NCBI GenBank assembly: GCA_021736335.1
Contig: JAIPGC010000002.1
Location: 57,456-121,455, forward strand
Direction: 5' to 3'
Length of the DNA: 64,000 bases
Source of the DNA: Acholeplasmataceae bacterium
GTDB taxonomy: Bacteria > Bacillota_I > Bacilli_A > Acholeplasmatales > Acholeplasmataceae
Shown here: positions 51,548 to 61,285 of the stretch, piece after piece
Numbering within the stretch: position 1 is the stretch's first letter
Layout: each line of letters starts with the position of its first letter
Notes under the pieces: model-generated
The model's database searches: none
Told to the model about the DNA's origin: nothing
What the model saw: only the letters and a program-made list of their open reading frames with translations
Translations under genes and position numbers: made by a program

Positions 51548-52456
51548 ATGGCGAAAAAAGAACAAACCTATAGGTCCTTTATTCTTAAACAAAAAATAGT
51601 CCCCTATCTGTTTTTAGGACCCAATCTATTGATATTTTCGATATTTATCATTTTACCAGCGCTTATAGGTATCTATTATTCCTTTACTGATATGACATTA
51701 TTCACATTCTCCGTAAGTGATGCAAATTTTATTGGTTTAGATAACTATAGAGCATTACTACAGGATCAAGACTTTATTGCTGCTTTGTGGAACACAATCA
51801 AATTAGTTGTAGTCACAGTTCCAATTATGTTTGTTACATCTTTACTTGTTGCTGTACTTCTTGTTCAGCCTCTCAAAGCAAAAGGATTCTTTAGAGCAGT
51901 TTACTATTGGCCGGTTATGATTTCAGCAGTTGTTGTTGGTATTATCTGGCAATGGATACTCGCAGGCAATTTCGGACTTTTCAATACAATCATCAAGTCA
52001 TTAGGATTTGATCCAATTGAGACTTTGATTAATCCAAGATTTGCATGGTGGTCTGTTGTATTTGCAATTGTTTGGTCAAGAACCGGATATTACATGATCG
52101 TATTCGTTGCTGCATTGCTTTCTATTCCAGAATCTCTTTATGAAGCTGCTGAAATGGATGGAGCAAATAAATTACAGAAATTTAGACATATTACATATCC
52201 ATCACTTAGAGCTGCTAGACTCATGGTATTCATCTTAGTCACGATGGAAATATTTAAAATCTATCCACTTGTTGTCACATTGACTGGTGGTGGACCATTT
52301 GATTCAACTCAATTTACTGTTCAATACATCTATGAAATGGCATTTAAGAAATATCAGGTTGGCTTGGCTAGTTCCATGTCAGTTGTCATGCTATTGATTG
52401 TTACTATTTTCACTGCACTCAACTTCTTCTTATCGAAGCGAGGTGAAAATAAATGA
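51548..52456 (+). CDS. Sugar ABC transporter permease (MalF-like)
   Basis: CUT1 permease; EAAEMDGANKLQKFRHITYPSL EAA loop. Confidence 0.93.
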   Translation: MAKKEQTYRSFILKQKIVPYLFLGPNLLIFSIFIILPALIGIYYSFTDMTLFTFSVSDANFIGLDNYRALLQDQDFIAALWNTIKLVVVTVPIMFVTSLLVAVLLVQPLKAKGFFRAVYYWPVMISAVVVGIIWQWILAGNFGLFNTIIKSLGFDPIETLINPRFAWWSVVFAIVWSRTGYYMIVFVAALLSIPESLYEAAEMDGANKLQKFRHITYPSLRAARLMVFILVTMEIFKIYPLVVTLTGGGPFDSTQFTVQYIYEMAFKKYQVGLASSMSVVMLLIVTIFTALNFFLSKRGENK

Positions 52457-53268
52457 GAAAAATGACAGTTGCGAATTATATCATTGCAGGCATTCTCGTT
52501 TTCATCTTCTTAATGCCTGTAATCTATATCATTTCTTCTTCTTTTAAACCAATAAACGAGTTGTTTTCTCCAACTCCAACATTTTTTCCAATCCAATGGA
52601 CTTTTGCGAATTATGGCGCAGCATTAAGTCGAGGTGATTTTGGGAAATACATATTCAATTCATTTCTAGTTGCAATATCATCCACATTTATAGCTGTCAT
52701 TATCAATACAATGAGTGGTTATGCATTAGCTAAGTTCCGTTTCAAATTTGATAATGTGATCATGCTTGTCATTTTATCAACAATCATGTTGCCACTAGAA
52801 GTCATCATGGTTCCTATATTTTCAGTCTTAAAATTCTTCGGTTTATATAACTCGTTATGGGCACTCATCATTCCGCCTGCAGCAACACCTACAGGCATCT
52901 TCTTGATGAGACAATATTTGCTTACAATTCCTGATGAGATTATACAATCAGCAAGAATTGATGGTGCATCCGAAGGAAGAATATTCTTTAGCATCATATT
53001 ACCAAATGCTAAACCTGCAATTGCAACACTTGCTATCTTCTCGTTTATGTGGAGATGGAATGATTATGTTTGGCCATTAATAGCAATCAGTTCTCCAAGA
53101 AAGTATACATTACAACTTGCTATTGCCAATTTTACAGGTGAGTTTGGAACAGATTATAGTTCTATACTTGCTATGTCAGCAATTTCGATGATTCCAATGT
53201 TGATTGTCTTTATTATTTTCCAAAGACAATTTGTTCAAGGCACAGTGGAATCTGGTATGAAAGGGTAA
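52453..53268 (+). CDS. Sugar ABC transporter permease (MalG-like)
   Basis: CUT1 permease; SARIDGASEGRIFFSIILPNAKPA EAA loop; overlaps upstream permease. Confidence 0.93.
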   Translation: MRKMTVANYIIAGILVFIFLMPVIYIISSSFKPINELFSPTPTFFPIQWTFANYGAALSRGDFGKYIFNSFLVAISSTFIAVIINTMSGYALAKFRFKFDNVIMLVILSTIMLPLEVIMVPIFSVLKFFGLYNSLWALIIPPAATPTGIFLMRQYLLTIPDEIIQSARIDGASEGRIFFSIILPNAKPAIATLAIFSFMWRWNDYVWPLIAISSPRKYTLQLAIANFTGEFGTDYSSILAMSAISMIPMLIVFIIFQRQFVQGTVESGMKG

Positions 53269-53616
53269 ATACTGTGACCAACACAGGAATTTAAAAAAAT
53301 AGGAGGAAAAAAATGAAGAAAGTTTTATTTATGCTTTTTGCAGTCTTATCAGTACTTGTACTTGTTGGCTGTAAAGATGAAGGAGTTACTGAACTCCAAA
53401 TGTTATGGTGGAGTGATGGTACTGAAGGTGATGTAATGCAAACGCTTCTAGATGATTATCTTGAAGAAACTGGTATTACTATCGAATTAGTTCCAATTGC
53501 TTATAATGATTATGAAGCTAGACTAGCTACTATGATTAGTGGTGAAGAAGCACCAGCGTTAGCACGTGTTACTGAAGGTCACTTAAATAACTTCAAGACT
53601 CAAATCTTACCTCTTG

Positions 53617-53624
53617 ATGATGTT
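53617..53624 (+). repeat. Target-site duplication, left copy
   Basis: ATGATGTT directly before the IS left end. Confidence 0.9.
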
Positions 53625-55338
53625 GGTAGTGTCAAAAGTCTTGATTTTGACCTACTTTCTTCTTATTTTTATACTCTTCATTTTAATAAAAAAAGAGTAG
53701 TTAATCCCGTGTTATAATGAATGTGCGAACAAACCATTAAAGGAGATCAACTACCCATGGAAAGTTTAACACATTTTATTGAAATTTTAAAGACTTTAGA
53801 ACTAAATATTTTTATTATCAATACGAATTTAGAACCATTAATAATGAATCAGTATGTTCCACCCCATTTAGAAGAATTAACAAAGGATCCAGAAATCAAT
53901 AAATACATTGATTCAATCAATCAACAATTAATCTGTTTAAATGAATTGATATCTCCAATAGCAAAATCAGCTAAAGCAGCAACTTACACAAAGAACTTAG
54001 ACCGAACAGAACCTTATGCAAACTTCATTATCGATGAAGCTCCAGTTGTTAAAGAAGGCCATTATAAACAGTTATCCTTTGAAGAATTATTGGTAAATTC
54101 CACGAAGGAAATCAAACCTATCAAGAGACAAAAACCATTTGATTATAGTGGAACTTGTATTCATTGTGGTGCCCCTAATGGGTTTATATACTCTCATACG
54201 AAAACTCAACTTCGGTGTAAAGTATGTTTAGGCACATTTACGATACACCCTGCTTATCACGAAGAAATTACACATCATTGTCCTCATTGTGAGTTTAAAC
54301 TATCACTGAAACATATTCGTTCGGATTACAACGTTTTAACCTGTAATAATGATTCTTGTCCATTTTATATCAAAAACCAAAAATTATTAAAATCTGGTAA
54401 CGCTAATCATTTAAAGGTTCACAAAAACGCATATAAATTAAGATATAATTTTAGACTATTTGACTTCAATATCCCTGAGATAAAGTCTAATCTGCCTTTT
54501 TCTATTCATTCTAAAATAGACTTATCTAAGATTCATCATTCTCAATATACGTTAGGATTAGTCTTAACATATTATGTGAACTATGGACTTTCTTCTAGAA
54601 AAACTTCTAGAATATTACACGAAATTCATGGCATTAAAATATCGCACCAAACCATTGTTAATTACGCTGAGGCTACTGCTTCGATTACTGAAGCATTAAA
54701 TGATGCATATCCTTATGAGTTGTCTAATACAATTACGTTCGATGAAACTTATATTAAAGTTAAGGGTAAATCAAACTATGTCTTTTTTGGTTCAGATACC
54801 TTAAACAAAATAATTACTTCTTATCGAATCTTTAAACATCGTAGTACTAGAAACGCAGTTACCACTTTATATCAAACATTCAATAAGTTTCCAATCATTC
54901 CATCTGATTTAAATATCGTCACAGATGGTAATCCCATCTACAATGCATCCCAGGTTTTCTTTTCCATGAATGATATTAAATTTGATTTATATCAAGTGAT
55001 AGGTGTTGAAAACAAGGATGATGTGTCTCGTAAATGGCGTAGCTTTAAACAAGTTGAAGAGCGTCTTAATCGAACCTACAAACAAAATTACTATGGGACG
55101 AACGGTTATGGAAGCTTAAGAAACGCTAATGTTTATATGTCTCTTTATGTTTCTTTCTATAACTTCTTACGATCTCACTCAGCTCTTAAATATAGAACTC
55201 CTATTCAATTAGATATTATTGAAGATGATGATCTAATGCCTAATAAATGGTTAAAACTTTTAGCTTATTCCAGTACTCTTTTTAAGCCTCTAGAATATAT
55301 CGCTTAATTCATTCTTCCATTAAACTTTTGACACTACC
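53625..55338 (+). mobile_element. Insertion sequence, 1714 bp (IS6-like features)
   Basis: Perfect 15-bp TIRs GGTAGTGTCAAAAGT (53625-53639) / ACTTTTGACACTACC (55324-55338), 8-bp TSD, single transposase. Confidence 0.93.
53721..55307 (+). CDS. DDE transposase with N-terminal zinc-ribbon domains
   Basis: CIHCGAPNG..CKVCLG, HCPHCEF..CNNDSC zinc motifs; FDETYIKVKGK (D), VTDGNPIYN (D), KQVEERLNRTYK..(E). Confidence 0.88.
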   Translation: MCEQTIKGDQLPMESLTHFIEILKTLELNIFIINTNLEPLIMNQYVPPHLEELTKDPEINKYIDSINQQLICLNELISPIAKSAKAATYTKNLDRTEPYANFIIDEAPVVKEGHYKQLSFEELLVNSTKEIKPIKRQKPFDYSGTCIHCGAPNGFIYSHTKTQLRCKVCLGTFTIHPAYHEEITHHCPHCEFKLSLKHIRSDYNVLTCNNDSCPFYIKNQKLLKSGNANHLKVHKNAYKLRYNFRLFDFNIPEIKSNLPFSIHSKIDLSKIHHSQYTLGLVLTYYVNYGLSSRKTSRILHEIHGIKISHQTIVNYAEATASITEALNDAYPYELSNTITFDETYIKVKGKSNYVFFGSDTLNKIITSYRIFKHRSTRNAVTTLYQTFNKFPIIPSDLNIVTDGNPIYNASQVFFSMNDIKFDLYQVIGVENKDDVSRKWRSFKQVEERLNRTYKQNYYGTNGYGSLRNANVYMSLYVSFYNFLRSHSALKYRTPIQLDIIEDDDLMPNKWLKLLAYSSTLFKPLEYIA

Positions 55339-55346
55339 ATGATGTT
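55339..55346 (+). repeat. Target-site duplication, right copy
   Basis: ATGATGTT directly after the IS right end. Confidence 0.9.
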
Positions 55347-56397
55347 TATGATACTTCTGGTTTCACTAACTTATTCTACAATGCAGATGGCGATGTCATC
55401 TCATTACCAATGGATATCACTGCTAATGGTCTATTTGTCAATCTTGACTTATTAGAAGCTAATGGTGTTAACTATCCTGAGCTTGGAGATCCAGTTTGGA
55501 CTTGGGCAGAATTCGAAACTGAAATGTTAAAGCTTAAGGATAAAGCTGGCGTTACCGCTCCTGGTCTATTTGATCACCAAGGACATAGATTTATGCCTTT
55601 GCTATATCAAAATGGCGTTAAAATTTGGTCAACTCCATACTCAGCTAGTAATTTAAAATCTACTGCTGCTGTTGAAGTAGTTCAAATGATGATGGACTTC
55701 TATGAAGAAGGTTTCTTACCACTTGATACTTATGTCACTAAGAATTCAGCTTCATTATTCCGTACTGGTCAATATGGTTTCCATATTTCAGGTAACTGGA
55801 ATGTCAGTGGTTATCAAGATTTAACTTTTGATTGGGCAGTTGTTCCAATGCCAAAGATGGCAAACCGTGCAACAATCCTTGGTGGTAAATCACTAGCTGC
55901 TTTTGATGGCAGTGGTGCTGAAAAAGAAGCTAAAGACTTCATCGCTTGGATGTCAGAAGGTGCTCAACATGACGCTTATACTGGTGGTGTTCCTTACTTA
56001 ACTCCAAGATTAGGTGCTACAGTTAATTATGGTGATTTTGCTGATCAATATGCAGTATTCTTAGATGAAATTGCAAACACAAATGAAATGTATGTACAAG
56101 ACTGGTTAAACCAAGTTATGATTCCAGGTATGTACCCACTCATTAATCAATTTGTTCAAGACATTGCAGATCCAAACAACACAAAGACTGCTCTACAACT
56201 TCTTACTGATTTAGAAACTGCTCTAAAAGCAGCTGCACCAACAAGTTAATTTTTAAAAATGCAATTCAATCGATGATTAGGTGTCACGAATTTTCGTGGC
56301 ACCTGATGATTGATGCATTAAAATCTTTGATTAGTTATGTAAGAGACCATAGAGAGACTAATTAATCAAATATTTTAGTGAAGTATAGGAGAAATAT

Positions 56398-57738
56398 ATG
56401 AAAAAATTTGAAGTTTTATATGTACCAATTGGAGTACCGACATTTCATCTTGAATCAGCACAAACTGCATTCGAGTCATCAATTAAATTAATACGTTCTT
56501 TTGCTGCTGATGCAATTGTTCCTAATGAAATGCTTCTTTCACTAGACTTGCTAAAGGATTTCATTCAAGATAGAAATCCAGATTTAGTCATTTTACAAAA
56601 TGTGACATTTGCGAATTCTGCATATGCTACTGAAGTTTTCAAACGAATCAATGCACCAATATTGCTTTGGACACTCAGAGAACCTGTTATTGATGGTGGA
56701 AGACTGCGTCTTAATTCTTTAACTGGTGCTTTTTCTGCTGGATATGCACATTACAATATGAAAACTGATCATTTTCAGTATCTATATGGCTCACCAGATG
56801 AAAAACAAGTTCAATCATCATTATCAAAGGTCATTGAAGTCGCAAAAATCAAGCATTCGATGAAAGATATGAATTTATTGATGATAGGTCATACACCTCA
56901 GGGGTTTGGGTTTGGTCGTGCTCTAGATTTAGAAATGGCTAGAACTTTTGGAGTCAATCTATTATCTATTGAATCACGAGAACTCACACAAATGGCTAAA
57001 GCATTGAAAGATGAAGATACAGAACAAGTTTCTATGAAAGCCTTTGAAAAGATGGTTGGTTTAGAACATACAGAATCAAAAAACAAAATTGATTTTCTAA
57101 AATTATATGCAATATACAAAGCCTATATTGATAAGAACAATATCAAAGCAATCGCTTCAAGATGTTGGCCAGACTTTTTCACTGACTATGGCACTCCTGT
57201 TTGTGGTGTGTTAGGTTTGCTTAATGATGACAATATTGCTGCTGCTTGCGAAGCAGATGCTTATGGTGCATTATCTATGTACATTGGTCAGCAACTCACA
57301 AAAATACCAACATATTTAGGAGATCCTGTTTCCATTGATGAAATTGAAAACACCATGACATTTTGGCATTGTGGTACCGCTGCTTGTTCTTTAGCAAGAC
57401 TTGATACAGGTGCAACTACTGGTGTTCATCCTAATCGCAAGATTGGGCCAACAATGGAGTTTGGTCTAAGACCAAGCAAGAAAGCAACTATCTTTAGAAT
57501 TGGTAGAAAACCTGATGGTAGCTTTAGATTTTTCTTAACTCATGGTGAAATTTTAGATAAACCTCAACAATTCTTAGGTACCTCAATGGTTGTAAAAGTT
57601 GAGCCTAATGTTAAATATCTACTAGGACAAATGGTTAAGAATGGTTGGGAACCACATTTTGTTGTTTTATATGATGATGTGGTTGAAGAATTAACAATTT
57701 TAGCAGAGATGCTTAACATCGAGATATGCAAATACTAG
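56398..57738 (+). CDS. sqvD: L-fucose/arabinose isomerase-fold protein; probable sulfoquinovose isomerase
   Basis: FucI-like architecture (SRCWPDFF, CVCGVLG-type region, C-terminal GTSMVVKVEPNV) in a sulfoquinovose operon. Confidence 0.75.
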   Translation: MKKFEVLYVPIGVPTFHLESAQTAFESSIKLIRSFAADAIVPNEMLLSLDLLKDFIQDRNPDLVILQNVTFANSAYATEVFKRINAPILLWTLREPVIDGGRLRLNSLTGAFSAGYAHYNMKTDHFQYLYGSPDEKQVQSSLSKVIEVAKIKHSMKDMNLLMIGHTPQGFGFGRALDLEMARTFGVNLLSIESRELTQMAKALKDEDTEQVSMKAFEKMVGLEHTESKNKIDFLKLYAIYKAYIDKNNIKAIASRCWPDFFTDYGTPVCGVLGLLNDDNIAAACEADAYGALSMYIGQQLTKIPTYLGDPVSIDEIENTMTFWHCGTAACSLARLDTGATTGVHPNRKIGPTMEFGLRPSKKATIFRIGRKPDGSFRFFLTHGEILDKPQQFLGTSMVVKVEPNVKYLLGQMVKNGWEPHFVVLYDDVVEELTILAEMLNIEICKY

Positions 57739-57749
57739 GAGACATAACA

Positions 57750-58562
57750 ATGAATGCGAAAAGTTATTTAGAATCACAAGCAAAAGAAATCAGAAAGCTG
57801 ACACTGAATTGTATCGCCACTTTAGGTGTTGGACATGTTGGTGGTAGTTTATCAATTGCTGACATATTAGCAGTTCTATATTTTGATCAAATGCATATTG
57901 ATCCAAAAAATCCAAATATGCCAGATCGTGATCGTTTTGTACTATCTAAAGGACATGGCGGTCCAGCTGTTTATGCCACTTTAGCCCTAAAGGGTTACTT
58001 TCCTATGGAACTTTTAGATACATTAAACAAACCAAATACCAATTTACCCAGCCACACTGATAAAAATAAGACGATAGGTGTCGATATGACAACAGGATCC
58101 TTGGGTCAAGGATTTTCAGCTTCAGTTGGGATGGCTACTGCTATCCAAATGGATAAAGGAGCCAATTACGTATATGCAATCATCGGAGATGGTGAGAGTC
58201 AAGAAGGTCAGATTTGGGAAGCTTCTATGTTTGCTGGAAACCGCAAATTGGATCATTTAATAGCATTTACAGATCGTAACTTGATGCAAATCGATGGCGA
58301 AGTTAAAGGCATCAACGATGTCAGTCCATTAGATGATAAATGGAGAGCTTTCAATTGGCATGTACAAGTTATTGATGGACATGATGTATTAGCTATTAAA
58401 GATGCTATCATTGAAGCCAAAAAAGCAATAGGTAAACCTTCAATGATTATATGTAACACAATTAAAGGCAAGGGTGCTAATTTCTGTGAGGGTCAAGCAG
58501 CATCTCATAATATGAACGTGACAAAAGAAATGGCTCAAAAAGCAATTGAAGGGATGAACTAA
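57750..58562 (+). CDS. sqwG: Transketolase N-terminal (TPP-binding) subunit; probable sulfo-TK subunit
   Basis: GHVGGSLSIADILAVLYF; GDGESQEGQIWEASMFAGNRKLDHLIAFTDRN; start at ATG 57750 behind AGGAGA. Confidence 0.85.
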   Translation: MNAKSYLESQAKEIRKLTLNCIATLGVGHVGGSLSIADILAVLYFDQMHIDPKNPNMPDRDRFVLSKGHGGPAVYATLALKGYFPMELLDTLNKPNTNLPSHTDKNKTIGVDMTTGSLGQGFSASVGMATAIQMDKGANYVYAIIGDGESQEGQIWEASMFAGNRKLDHLIAFTDRNLMQIDGEVKGINDVSPLDDKWRAFNWHVQVIDGHDVLAIKDAIIEAKKAIGKPSMIICNTIKGKGANFCEGQAASHNMNVTKEMAQKAIEGMN

Positions 58563-58564
58563 TC

Positions 58565-59527
58565 ATGGAACTAAGAAATAGACAATTAAGAGACATATAT
58601 GTAGATTTACTCATTCACTATGCTGAAATCTATCCTGAAATAGTCATTGTTGAAGCTGATTTGATGAAAGCACTCAAGACAACACTATTTGCTGAAAAAT
58701 ACCCAGAACGTGTCGTCAATGTTGGTGTTGCTGAATCTAATATGATTGGTGTTGCTTCAGGATTATCTAATATGGGTAAACTTCCATTCACACATACTTT
58801 CACGCCTTTTGCTACAAGACGTGTTTATGACCAAGTTATGCTATCTGTAGCTTATGCTCAACTCAATGTCAAAATGGTAGGTTCAGATCCTGGCATTATG
58901 GCACAACTTAATGGTGGTACACACATGTCACTCGAGGATGCTGGCATTATGAGAAATATTCCAACAATGACTATTTTTGAACCTGTTGATGGTGTTCAAC
59001 TTGCTGCGATGTTTCCACAAATAATTAAACATTATGGACCAATGTACATACGTTTATTACGTCAAGAATTTGATCCTATATTTGCAGATGATCAAGTCTT
59101 CGAATTGGGAAAAGCCACACCTATTATTGAGGGTACTGATGTCACCATATTTGCAACAGGCATCATGGTTAAAGAAGCCTTGGATGCTCAAAAAATATTA
59201 CTTGAAAAAGGTGTTTCTGCAAGTGTCATCAATATCCATACATTAAAACCTATTGATGTTGATGCTATTGTCAAAGAAGCTAAAAAAACTAAAGCAGTTG
59301 TCACCGCTGAAAATCACAATATCATCAATGGATTGGGTAGTGCAGTTGCTGAGGTTTTAGCAGAAAATTGTCCTACTGTTATGGAAAGAGTTGGAACAAA
59401 AGATCATTTTGGTGAAGTGGGTAAAAAAGATTTTCTCATGGAAAAATTTGGTCTAAAAGCACAAAATATTGTGGATGCAGTAAATAAAGTTTTACTAAGA
59501 AAAAATACTTGTTGCAAGGGAGAATAA
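58565..59527 (+). CDS. sqwH: Transketolase C-terminal subunit; probable sulfo-TK subunit
   Basis: ERVVNVGVAESNMIGVASGLSNMGKLPFTHTFTPFATRRVYDQV; TAENHNIINGLGSAVAEVL. Confidence 0.85.
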   Translation: MELRNRQLRDIYVDLLIHYAEIYPEIVIVEADLMKALKTTLFAEKYPERVVNVGVAESNMIGVASGLSNMGKLPFTHTFTPFATRRVYDQVMLSVAYAQLNVKMVGSDPGIMAQLNGGTHMSLEDAGIMRNIPTMTIFEPVDGVQLAAMFPQIIKHYGPMYIRLLRQEFDPIFADDQVFELGKATPIIEGTDVTIFATGIMVKEALDAQKILLEKGVSASVINIHTLKPIDVDAIVKEAKKTKAVVTAENHNIINGLGSAVAEVLAENCPTVMERVGTKDHFGEVGKKDFLMEKFGLKAQNIVDAVNKVLLRKNTCCKGE

Positions 59528-59531
59528 CTAG

Positions 59532-60011
59532 ATGAGAAAAATATTTATCGGATCAGATAAGTCCGGATTTGCGCTTAAAGAAGCCATTAAATCTTATTTA
59601 AAAGATAATGATTATGATGTGTTGGATATTGGAACAACAGATGAAGAAAAACCATTTCCATTTTTTGAAGTAGCTCAAGCAGGAGCAAAGAAAATTCAAA
59701 ATCATGAATTTGAACAAGGCATCTTGATATGTGGTACTGGAATGGGAATGTCTATTGTTGCTAATAAGCATGAAGGTGTTCATGCTGCTGCTTGCGAAAG
59801 TGTTTATGCTGCTGAAAAAGCACGCGCTATCAATGACTGTAATGTTCTTTGTATGGGTGGTTGGATTATTGCACCAATCATGGGAGTAGAGATGGCTAAA
59901 ACTTTTTTAAATACGAGCTTTACTCAAAATCTTGAAGATTGGCGTGCAAGAAACCTAGAAAAAGCTAGAGTTGTTGTGCGTGAAATTGAAAAGGAAAGTT
60001 TTCATAAATAA
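59532..60011 (+). CDS. sqwI: RpiB/LacA family sugar-phosphate isomerase; probable 4-deoxy-4-sulfoerythrose isomerase
   Basis: IGSDKSGFALKEAIKSYL; GILICGTGMGMSIVANKHEGVHAA. Confidence 0.8.
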   Translation: MRKIFIGSDKSGFALKEAIKSYLKDNDYDVLDIGTTDEEKPFPFFEVAQAGAKKIQNHEFEQGILICGTGMGMSIVANKHEGVHAAACESVYAAEKARAINDCNVLCMGGWIIAPIMGVEMAKTFLNTSFTQNLEDWRARNLEKARVVVREIEKESFHK

Positions 60012-60031
60012 GCACTAAGGAGCCTTTATAA

Positions 60032-61273
60032 ATGATTGCTATTATTTCTTTACTTTCACTTGTTATTGCCATAGCTATAGGCTTTTGGAAAAACATCAAT
60101 GTTGGGCTCATCGCTCTGGCTTTTTCACTTATTCTTGGTTATTATGTTGGTGGAATTCCGATTAATACAATTATTAGTTATTGGCCCTTAAAATTATTTT
60201 TTACAACCTTTGGAATTACCTTATTATTTAGCATTGCAAAATTAAATGGTACATTAGAAAAAATTTCTAAGTTTATTATCTTTCAAAGTCGTGGCAGAAA
60301 AATATTAATACCTGTCATATTTTATGTACTTGCTTTAGTTATCGCTTCCGTAGGACCTGGTAATATATCAACTAGTGCATTATTATTACCCATAGGTTTA
60401 GCTATTGCATTTCAAACAGGTATATCTATCTTAATGGTCAGTAGTCTGATCATATTAGGTTCGATTGCTGGAGGTTTATCACCATTAGCTCCAAATGGTA
60501 TCGTTGCTCTTGATTTAGCTTTGAGTAATGGTGTTGGTGACTTGGGTTTTAGCATCTTCCTATTCAACGTACTATCTATGACTTTATTCTCAATTTTAAT
60601 TTTCATTGTCTTAGGTGGATTCAAACTTCACGGAGATCATGTGGAAATATCAAAACCAGGCAAATTTAATAGGGAACAAATTATTACTATGATTGCGGTT
60701 GTTCTTCTTGTGCTTTGGGTTATCATTGGTGGTGTCAATGTTGGATTTGCAGCATTTGCATTTTCTGCAATTCTACTCATTTTAAAAGCTGCTGATCAGA
60801 ATGAGTCTATTCAACATGTCCCATGGTCTACATTATTGCTGATATGTGGAACTGCTGTCTTAATCAGTGTTATTAGTGAACTTGGTGGCGTTAGTCTACT
60901 CACAACATTTTTGGCAAGTTTAATGAATCAGCAAACTGCAGTACCAATTATGGCAGTCCTTTCAGGAGTCATGTCCATTTTTTCTTCTGCAGTCGGTGTC
61001 GTTATGCCAACACTCATACCTACGACTGTCAGTCTTTCAAATGAACTTGGAATGGTTGTTTCACCAGCGGTTCTAACAATTACAATCGCTGTTGCATCAC
61101 ATATTGTTACTATGAGTCCATTTTCAACCATGGGGGCTCTAGCTTTAGCAAGTTCACCAGAATCTGTTGATAAGAAAAAACTATTTAAAAATCTATTTAT
61201 TATGGCGTTTGTATCATTGTTGTTTATAGCATTATTTTTAGGTCTGATGGTAGCCATCGGAACCTTGAACTAA
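60032..61273 (+). CDS. MatC/DASS-type anion carrier; probable organosulfonate exporter
   Basis: About 11 TM segments; NVGLIALAFSLILGYYVGG MatC_N-like start; SPLAPNG and MSPFSTMGAL hairpin-type signatures. Confidence 0.75.
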   Translation: MIAIISLLSLVIAIAIGFWKNINVGLIALAFSLILGYYVGGIPINTIISYWPLKLFFTTFGITLLFSIAKLNGTLEKISKFIIFQSRGRKILIPVIFYVLALVIASVGPGNISTSALLLPIGLAIAFQTGISILMVSSLIILGSIAGGLSPLAPNGIVALDLALSNGVGDLGFSIFLFNVLSMTLFSILIFIVLGGFKLHGDHVEISKPGKFNREQIITMIAVVLLVLWVIIGGVNVGFAAFAFSAILLILKAADQNESIQHVPWSTLLLICGTAVLISVISELGGVSLLTTFLASLMNQQTAVPIMAVLSGVMSIFSSAVGVVMPTLIPTTVSLSNELGMVVSPAVLTITIAVASHIVTMSPFSTMGALALASSPESVDKKKLFKNLFIMAFVSLLFIALFLGLMVAIGTLN

Positions 61274-61285
61274 AGGAGACTTATT

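Larger units (their letters stand above)
53313..56249 (+). pseudogene. Sugar ABC transporter substrate-binding lipoprotein, split by an IS
   Basis: N-part 53313-53624 (lipobox LSVLVLVGC), C-part 55347-56249; removing IS plus one 8-bp repeat gives in-frame ...LPLDDV-YDTSGFTNLFYNADGDVISLPMDITANGLF... Confidence 0.93.

Noticed and set aside
55410-56249. ORF 55410-56249 as an independent small sugar-binding protein
   Set aside because: It is the C-terminal fragment of the SBP split by the IS; the frame continues exactly from 53624 after IS removal.
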